This document shows, piece by piece, positions 59,561-64,000 of a stretch of DNA of 64,000 nt; the first letter of the stretch is position 1; every line of letters starts with the position of its first letter. Under the pieces are notes generated by a model that ran no database searches, was not told where the DNA came from, and worked only from the letters and a program-made list of their open reading frames with translations. Origin of the DNA: Muricea muricata (lineage: Eukaryota; Cnidaria; Anthozoa; Malacalcyonacea; Plexauridae); contig OY979717.1 in the NCBI GenBank assembly GCA_963855995.1, forward strand, positions 61,968,243-62,032,242. Reading direction: 5' to 3'. A program made the position numbers and the translations under genes.

Positions 59561-60714
59561 CACCTTTAATTGTTGTATTTGTTTATCAGCTAAATTGCTG
59601 AAAGCGAAATATATTGAATACGATCATTGCTTCTTGTCTAACGTGCACACTCATCAGAATAGTTTTCATTAAGAAAATGTAACAGTTTGAGTGGCTAACT
59701 AGTTACTGTAACATAATGCAGTAAACCACTCAATCTTAAACCAGTAACATACCAAAACTATAATTATTTTAAGAAAAAGGTAGTATTATTTGATGGAAGA
59801 GTGTTAACAAGAATTACACAATGCCTCATTTTCAAATTTGTCACTATGATTATTGACATCTGTTAACAAATTAGGCTGTGGAAGATCTTTAATACCCAAG
59901 AAACAGCCCAAGTTCATTCACGACTGCAGACAACAGTCTTTACAATGAATTTGGGCATTTTGTGTTGGACAATGTAAAGGAAATGGAAAGCTAATGTCCA
60001 TCTAAATTTATTTAGTACATCCGGCAAAAAGATGTTCTCAAATTGTTAAATTGCCCGGCTATCAGGGCTAGTGGGATGCTACAAATAATCTATCAAATTT
60101 CTTAAAATAGCAATCTGCAACTGCATGTTGTAATCATAGTAAGTTAATAGTGATGCAATTATTTTCGCATTTGTTGAAAACATAGGTATGCAATTGATTC
60201 AGTCAATTAGATACTGTTCTATTAGTACTGAAACCACGTACGTACTAAGGTTTCAATGCAATGCCCCAGTGTGATTCAAAAATTATAATCATACAATGTA
60301 TACCGTTCCATATAATAGATTAACATATGATCTTCGTTCACTGTACAGAATCCACGCACGCGATCGGTCAAAATCAATCACGTGTGTTTTTGTTACCTTA
60401 ACAACAAGTCTTTAAATTTGAGGGCAATATTGACAATAACGTACGAAAAACCTGCATTATTAATTTAAAATGGCTATAAAGTTGATAAAAATCAATGAAA
60501 TGAAGGAAAATTTAACCAGTACCAAGAAGTAACTTAATTAGTTAGTTAGACAATTTATTTCACGTGGGTAGCACTAAATAGCCAAGGTTAACAAACTCGT
60601 GGCCCTCAAAATTAATTATATAAATTAAGAAGACATGTATAATTAGAAACTCTACTGCTATGTAATCCAGAACTTGCTTAAGAAACATGTAGAATACTAC
60701 AAACTATTTATGCA
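59561..60714. other. Intergenic, no gene recognised
   Basis: AT-rich sequence between two decayed LINEs. No open frame or repeat that I can support. Confidence 0.4.
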
Positions 60715-62180
60715 CTAAAATGTTGTAAAAATTTCTGTTCCTTAAATATCTTGCTCCACAAACTTTTCATAAAACTTTTCAGTGAATGTGCCTTCCTAGG
60801 CCTATCCTCAAGTGTTAAACTATTCCAAAGTTTTGTACTGCTCACTGAGAAAGTGCGTCCACCATCTGTTTCTCTTTTATACTTTGGACAAATTACACTT
60901 AAAATTTGAATAACTAGTGTTCCGAGAGTGAATGTTATTATTAATTGAATATGCTCGTTAAGATAAATGGGGAGAATACCGTTTATGCGTACGTTTACAC
61001 AAAATTAAGCATTCGTCTATTTTACACTGTTCATAAAAGGGAATCCATAATAGTTTATTAAAAAGTGAAACTGAAGATACAAAGCGATCCGCAAATAAGA
61101 TAACTCTTGCGGCTCGCTTTTACAATCTTAGTATTCTGTTCAACAAGTCCTTATCACATTCCGACCAGATCACATCGATCGCCGAAACTCATCACAGGTC
61201 GAATAACAGCTTCGTAGTACTGCAAGCGCTCACTTAGGGAGAGAAATCCTCTATTTTTACTTAATATTGTTATTTGAGAAGCTAGTTTTTTACAAACTTT
61301 CTCTACATGTTCAGTGAAGGATTGTTTGCTGTCAATTTCTAAACCCAACAGGGTTGCACTTTCAACAGCTTTAAGTATCCTTTTTCTTCCTATGTTAATC
61401 ATAGGCTTTTCAGTCAACTTTGACGCAAGGCTTTTGCCAGCTATCATTAATAACTTTTCTTTATTTAAGGGAAGTTTATCTTACTTAGCCCAAAGCTTTT
61501 TTTCACTCATAGATTTATTAAGTGAAGAATTTAGTACAAAAATGTTTCTGTAATCTGCAGATTCCATGATTGATATGTCATCTGCAAACAAATCAGTTTG
61601 AGATGGAACATGTAACGCTAAATCGTTAATGAATATTAAGAAGAACAAAAGACCTAAGATTAAACCCTGATGCACGATATTCATGATAAACATTTCGCTT
61701 GACGTTGTATTTCCTAATTGAACAACCTGCTTTCTCTGAGATAAGCATACTGACACCATTGCAACTCTCGATTTTCAAAACCATACGCCACCAAATTTTC
61801 TAACAAAATGTTATGATCGATCATGTCGAATGCCTTTTGATAATCAACAAGTATCATACCAGAGACCTTATATATCTTTATCTGGATTGAATAAAAGATC
61901 GTCATTTACCTTAATAAGGGCAGTTTCCGTACTATGCTCCTTTCCAAATCCAGATTGTCGAGAGTATACAAGATTATTACTATCCAAGAAAGTATAAAGA
62001 CAGTCATGCATATGTCGTTCAATCATCTTCGAAAGTACCGACAAAACCGATATAGGCCGATAATTGCAGGGATTATTGTCTGCACCACTCTTAAGTAAAG
62101 GCGCGACTTTCACGCTTTGCAGAATGCAAAAAGAAAACAGCTTTGTTTCGTGCAGCACGATAATTAGCCCACTCATGAGT
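60715..62180 (-). pseudogene. Decayed LINE reverse transcriptase
   Basis: Minus-strand fragments in order: VAPLLKSGADNNPCNYRPIS with VLSVLSKMIERHM; QSGFGKEHSTETALI; ILVDYQKAFDMIDHNILLE; GLILGLLFFLIFINDLALHV; LFADDISI (active-site F-A-D-D); ATLLGLEIDSKQSFTEHV; then ILRLQKRAARVIL-type tail and KLWNSLTLE near 60820. Frame changes occur at least near 61900, 61740 and 61460. It lacks the endonuclease, so it is 5' truncated at about 62180. CR1/Jockey-type. Confidence 0.75.
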
Positions 62181-63484
62181 CATCTGTATCATTTGAACGA
62201 CTTGCCACTTTCAATAAAACATCACTACTTCGAAGTTGATTAATGACCTAGCTTTTGTCATCCATGGTGGTTGTGTGGCTTGTTTGACGCGTTTTTTCAC
62301 GGCATGGTCAATGTAAGTTTACAATTGTATTAAAAATACATACATTTATGTCAAGATGTGCTATTAAAAATAGTACATTCTTTTGAATAGTTTAATTGAA
62401 TCTCCGCCATCATTTAAACCAGCCAAGAAATATTCTGATTTGACAGGATTGCCAGTGAGTTTCTAGTTAAGTTCTTTATAAGTTAATTTAGTAAATTACG
62501 TTCAAGTAACAACAGGGACTGCAGAACGTAAATTGAAGCAGAGGGACTAAGATTGAGGGCCAAAGGTGCGAGCCATCTAGGGAGGGTGATCACAGGGAAA
62601 TTTTGAAAACTTGACCCTCAGAAAATTTCCTGTGATTTTGATGTCGTTTTAACAGCAGTTTTAGTAACGTTGCATAATTTGGCAACCGTGCGGTCCAGTA
62701 GTGGCGCAGGAATCTTCATCTGCAGCAGTTTATACGTTGTAGTAAGTTTTATAGTTCTTGTTAAGCTGTTTTGGTTATTTTGAGGCAATCGTTTGATCTG
62801 TTCAATTAATGACAGTATTTGTTCAAGGCGTAACATTATTAAAGAGGATCGGATTAATTAACCTAATTGATATTAAACTTATAAACAGTTACACACTTTA
62901 ATGTACTGTAATGTATTGTCAGTATAAAATATTTTAAAATAAAACCTGTCGCATCCGTTTATTCATAGCAAACGCAAGCGTTTTCGTCTTAGACGATTTC
63001 ACTAGTTACTACTCTATCATTTATTTCCTGCAGGCAAAATATAAAGATCCTCAAACGAGAATGCTGTATAGTACGAGTGAAGAATTCTCAACAATACGCT
63101 ACCTCCCAATGGACATTATTGAAGGATATCTTACTTTAAGAAAAGCCGCGCCAACGTGAATATTTTTTAAATCTCCAGCCAGTAAGCTTTCGAGGCCTGA
63201 CCCGCACGTCCAGCTGGATCATAAACGGACAAACTTTTCTTTTCTTCTACACTGCCCCTGGTTATCGTCGGGAGCTCCGAGAGAGTGTGCACTTTCTATT
63301 CAGAAAGATCAGGGTTTAGCTATTGATTGACACAATCTTTAGACAATATTAAGGATGAAAAATAAGCGAATACGAGCTGAATAAAAAATCGTGGTGAAAA
63401 TGGCATTTTTCTGCCTCTGGGAAGCGAGTGTATGCTAAGTAATTAAGTCTCTTTGATGTTAGGCAAACTGCAAACACTCCTCAT
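62181..63484. other. Intergenic, no gene recognised
   Basis: The frame on the minus strand at 62618-62836 has no recognisable domain. No repeats shared with the rest of the window. Confidence 0.4.
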
Positions 63485-64000
63485 TTAAACTCTAAGCATA
63501 AGCAAGTTAAAACATAGGAAAGTTATCACTGTTATCTCTTTGAAAACCTCAATAGTGGTGCGGGTTTTTGTTCATGCTTTGTTTTCGTGCATATGCTTGC
63601 GACAACCAGACTTAACTTTGCATTGAAATGTTCAGCTCACTGTAGAAGCTCACTGCAGAACAACGAATAGTTGTTGAAACTGGATCTTCTTTTAGAACTT
63701 TGTTGAAACTGGATCTTCTTTCAGAACTTTTTTGAAACTGCAATAAATCTTCATTAATGTTTATATACGTTTTAAATGCTGGTCATATTGTCAACAAATA
63801 CAGTTCGTGGTTAAGTATTCCCTTCTTAAATTGCTTTGCATTAATAAGTCACAAAGTGTAAAATATAATTGATTTTTCACCAAGGTTTTTCCTTCACTCC
63901 ATATTCGCCCAATGGCTATCGCCAGATCTTTCTTGTGTTAGCAATTTATTTTACGCATAAACAATAACGCTTCTCAAAATTGGAAGCGGTTTTTAGGGGT
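63485..64000 (+). repeat. Dispersed repeat, possible LTR part (copy 3, partial)
   Basis: Matches the second half of 38152-38938 from CTAAGCATAAGCAAG, then the flank that follows it (GTGTAAAATATAATTGATTTT, GCTATCGCCAGA). It contains a local duplication of GAAACTGGATCTTCTTT and an AATAAA at about 63732. Cut by the window edge. Confidence 0.6.

Noticed and set aside
62618-62836. 72-codon minus-strand frame
   Set aside because: Looks superficially protein-like but has no recognisable domain or neighbour evidence.
1-64000. tRNA, rRNA, CRISPR arrays, bacterial operons
   Set aside because: No cloverleaf-like or rRNA-like sequence, no regularly spaced direct repeats and no bacterial gene arrangement were seen by eye.

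Overview
The window looks like nuclear DNA of an invertebrate animal, most likely a cnidarian (a sponge or similar lineage is not excluded). It is AT-rich and mostly non-coding. It is packed with animal-type mobile elements (DIRS-type tyrosine-recombinase, Penelope-like with GIY-YIG, BEL/Pao, CR1/L2-like LINEs, and TIR elements of MULE, Kolobok and hAT type). Its main genes are very large NACHT-ankyrin proteins split by a spliceosomal-type intron. There are no operons, ribosome-binding sites, CRISPR arrays or RNA genes that I can support.

The core is a same-strand tandem triplication. Each unit has a HEPN exon (DZIP3-like HEPN with the R-N-x-x-x-H motif, a coiled coil and two to three membrane segments), an intron of about 300 bp, and a 6.7-kb exon coding for NACHT plus about 16 ankyrin repeats. 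Unit A has exons at 8144-9202 and 9493-16190, unit B at 30613-31692 and 32017-37816, unit C at 46899-47952 and 48264-54952. In unit C the two exons join in frame through a phase-1 intron into a predicted 2580-residue HEPN-TM-NACHT-ANK protein. The downstream exon of B and C has no ATG before the Walker A motif, so it is probably not a separate gene. Unit A keeps an intact NACHT-ANK exon but its HEPN exon carries a frameshift and a stop; it alone has gained an ATG right after the splice acceptor. Unit B is a pseudogene. The three copies are mosaics of each other, which suggests gene conversion. The architecture (sensor NTPase, ankyrin array, candidate HEPN RNase, membrane anchor) suggests an innate-immune-type STAND receptor family; that function is inference.

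Layout. 1-2924: repeat-derived flank of unit A, starting with a segment inverted relative to B and C. 2925-7416: a nested stack, a small MITE interrupted by a fold-back Penelope-like element (12-bp target duplication), itself interrupted by a 3.1-kb DIRS element that has lost most of its reverse transcriptase. 8144-16190: unit A gene. 16496-20360: minus-strand LINE whose otherwise open ORF2 is interrupted by a 501-bp MULE-like element carrying a RecQ-helicase fragment. 21252-25963: a dispersed LTR-like repeat with a telomere-like stretch and a 102-bp palindromic insertion, followed by a broken BEL/Pao element. 25964-37816: unit B flank and pseudogene. 38152-46898: unit C flank, including a Kolobok-like element with a small basic ORF. 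46899-54952: unit C gene. 54953-64000: no host gene recognised; a short MITE, two decayed minus-strand LINEs and a third copy of the dispersed repeat.
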